Positions 63,580 to 64,000 of a DNA stretch of 64,000 nucleotides are shown here, piece by piece (the stretch's first letter is position 1; each line of letters starts with the position of its first letter). Origin of the DNA: Harmothoe impar. Lineage: Eukaryota; Annelida; Polychaeta; Phyllodocida; Polynoidae. The DNA lies in contig OX381707.1 in the NCBI GenBank assembly GCA_947462335.1, positions 62,039,773 to 62,103,772 of the forward strand, in the 5' to 3' direction. Made by a program: the position numbers and the translations under genes. The notes beneath the pieces were generated by a model that was not told where the DNA came from, searched no databases, and saw only the letters and a list, made by a program, of their open reading frames with translations.

Positions 63580-64000
63580 GGGTTGTTGTCGATGACAAGA
63601 TAACAACCCCACCTGTGATTGTCAAAGATACTGTCGAGGCAATATCAAAAGATTCCATTTCATTGGAGCCGCTGGGGTTAGCCGCACCTGAGTCTGATCC
63701 GCCAGGTGGAGATGGGCCCCAGGGAACGGACATGAGAGGTGTTGAAGATTTAGCTCGTCTGGACACCGTCCGTAGAATTGAGTTGGCGGAAGAAGTAGAA
63801 AGGTTTTGTGCTTCGCGACTCAAACCCAATGATCCTATAGTTAAGTTTCTCAACTCGAGGGGATATGATTTGGGCGGTGAAACTGGAATCCAGAGATTTG
63901 CCTTGCAACCTTCCCCTTTACAAGGGAAGAGATGGTATTTGCCTGTGCAGATTCAGGGTTGCTTGGGGGAATTTTTGATCGATACTGGAGCTAGCCACTC
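63549..64000 (+). CDS. pro: Retrotransposon protease (start of pol), partial
   Basis: Open to the window end in the -1 frame relative to gag, overlapping the end of gag by about 30 nt (63549-63579), so a -1 frameshift is the likely expression mode. The first ~110 residues are a linker rich in Asp, Pro and Gly. Near the window end KRWYLPVQIQG then FLIDTGASHS shows the aspartic-protease active-site motif DTGA preceded by the typical strand. No stop in the visible part. Confidence 0.8.

Larger units (their letters stand above)
59826..64000 (+). mobile_element. LTR retrotransposon, 5' part (continues past the window)
   Basis: 5' LTR, primer-binding site, gag and the beginning of protease in the usual order. 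The aspartic-protease motif lies at the window edge, so reverse transcriptase, RNase H and integrase should follow outside. The gag domain type and gag-protease order suggest a Ty3/Gypsy-like element, but without pol this is provisional. It is damaged by several in-frame stops. A solo LTR of the same family is at 1619-2402. Confidence 0.88.

Overview
The window is eukaryotic nuclear DNA from an invertebrate animal, most likely a marine one. It has split genes with GT-AG introns, immune-type fibrinogen-related and lectin-like genes, dense nested DNA transposons, Polinton (Maverick) elements and an LTR retrotransposon. A lancelet-like or other marine invertebrate genome would fit, but the species cannot be fixed from sequence alone. 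Most of the window is intron, intergenic DNA and transposable elements.

Layout. 1-0.3 kb: end of a minus-strand exon with a tyrosine-rich tail. 1.5-3.8 kb: a TA-flanked DNA element carrying a solo LTR. 7.0-11.0 and 14.6-18.4 kb: two tandem six-exon genes on the minus strand for secreted fibrinogen-related proteins. All splice phases agree in both, but the second copy has an in-frame TAG in exon 3. 21.1-22.1 kb: 3' exons of a C-type-lectin-like gene whose stop codon lies inside a MITE. 23.6-33.1 kb: a complete 9.49-kb Polinton-type element with ~0.7-kb inverted termini and a perfect 6-bp target duplication, but no recognisable Polinton protein. 35.0-42.55 kb: the left part of a related, gene-bearing Polinton, which stops inside its major capsid gene. 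It keeps an Ala-rich gene, an unknown gene broken by one TGA, a conserved hypothetical gene, a chromodomain integrase, a minor capsid (penton) gene, a basic core-like gene and the truncated major capsid gene. It lacks polymerase B, packaging ATPase and protease. 45.65-53.55 kb: fourteen phase-consistent exons of an SLC18B1-type MFS transporter. 53.6-59.6 kb: MITEs and G-rich repeats. 59.8-64 kb: 5' LTR, primer-binding site, gag and start of protease of a decaying LTR retrotransposon, the same family as the solo LTR at 1.6-2.4 kb.

How the parts work together. The two fibrinogen-related proteins look like a recently duplicated secreted recognition-lectin pair, with different predicted calcium-site chemistry. 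In the Polinton, an Ala-rich gene (leftward) and an unknown gene (rightward) flank a divergent pair of TATA boxes. The integrase and capsid genes follow head to tail, the capsid gene has its own TATA box, and two genes begin directly after poly(A) tracts. The outer ends of both Polintons hold dense arrays of host transcription-factor-like sites: E2F, ETS, CACGTG and CCAAT in the first; CCAAT, RFX X-box, FOX and CACGTG in the second. This suggests coupling of the elements to host cell-cycle or tissue programmes. Polinton copies, a large flanking duplication, and an in-frame 45-bp minisatellite that repeats a splice acceptor of the transporter gene are the most interesting signals.
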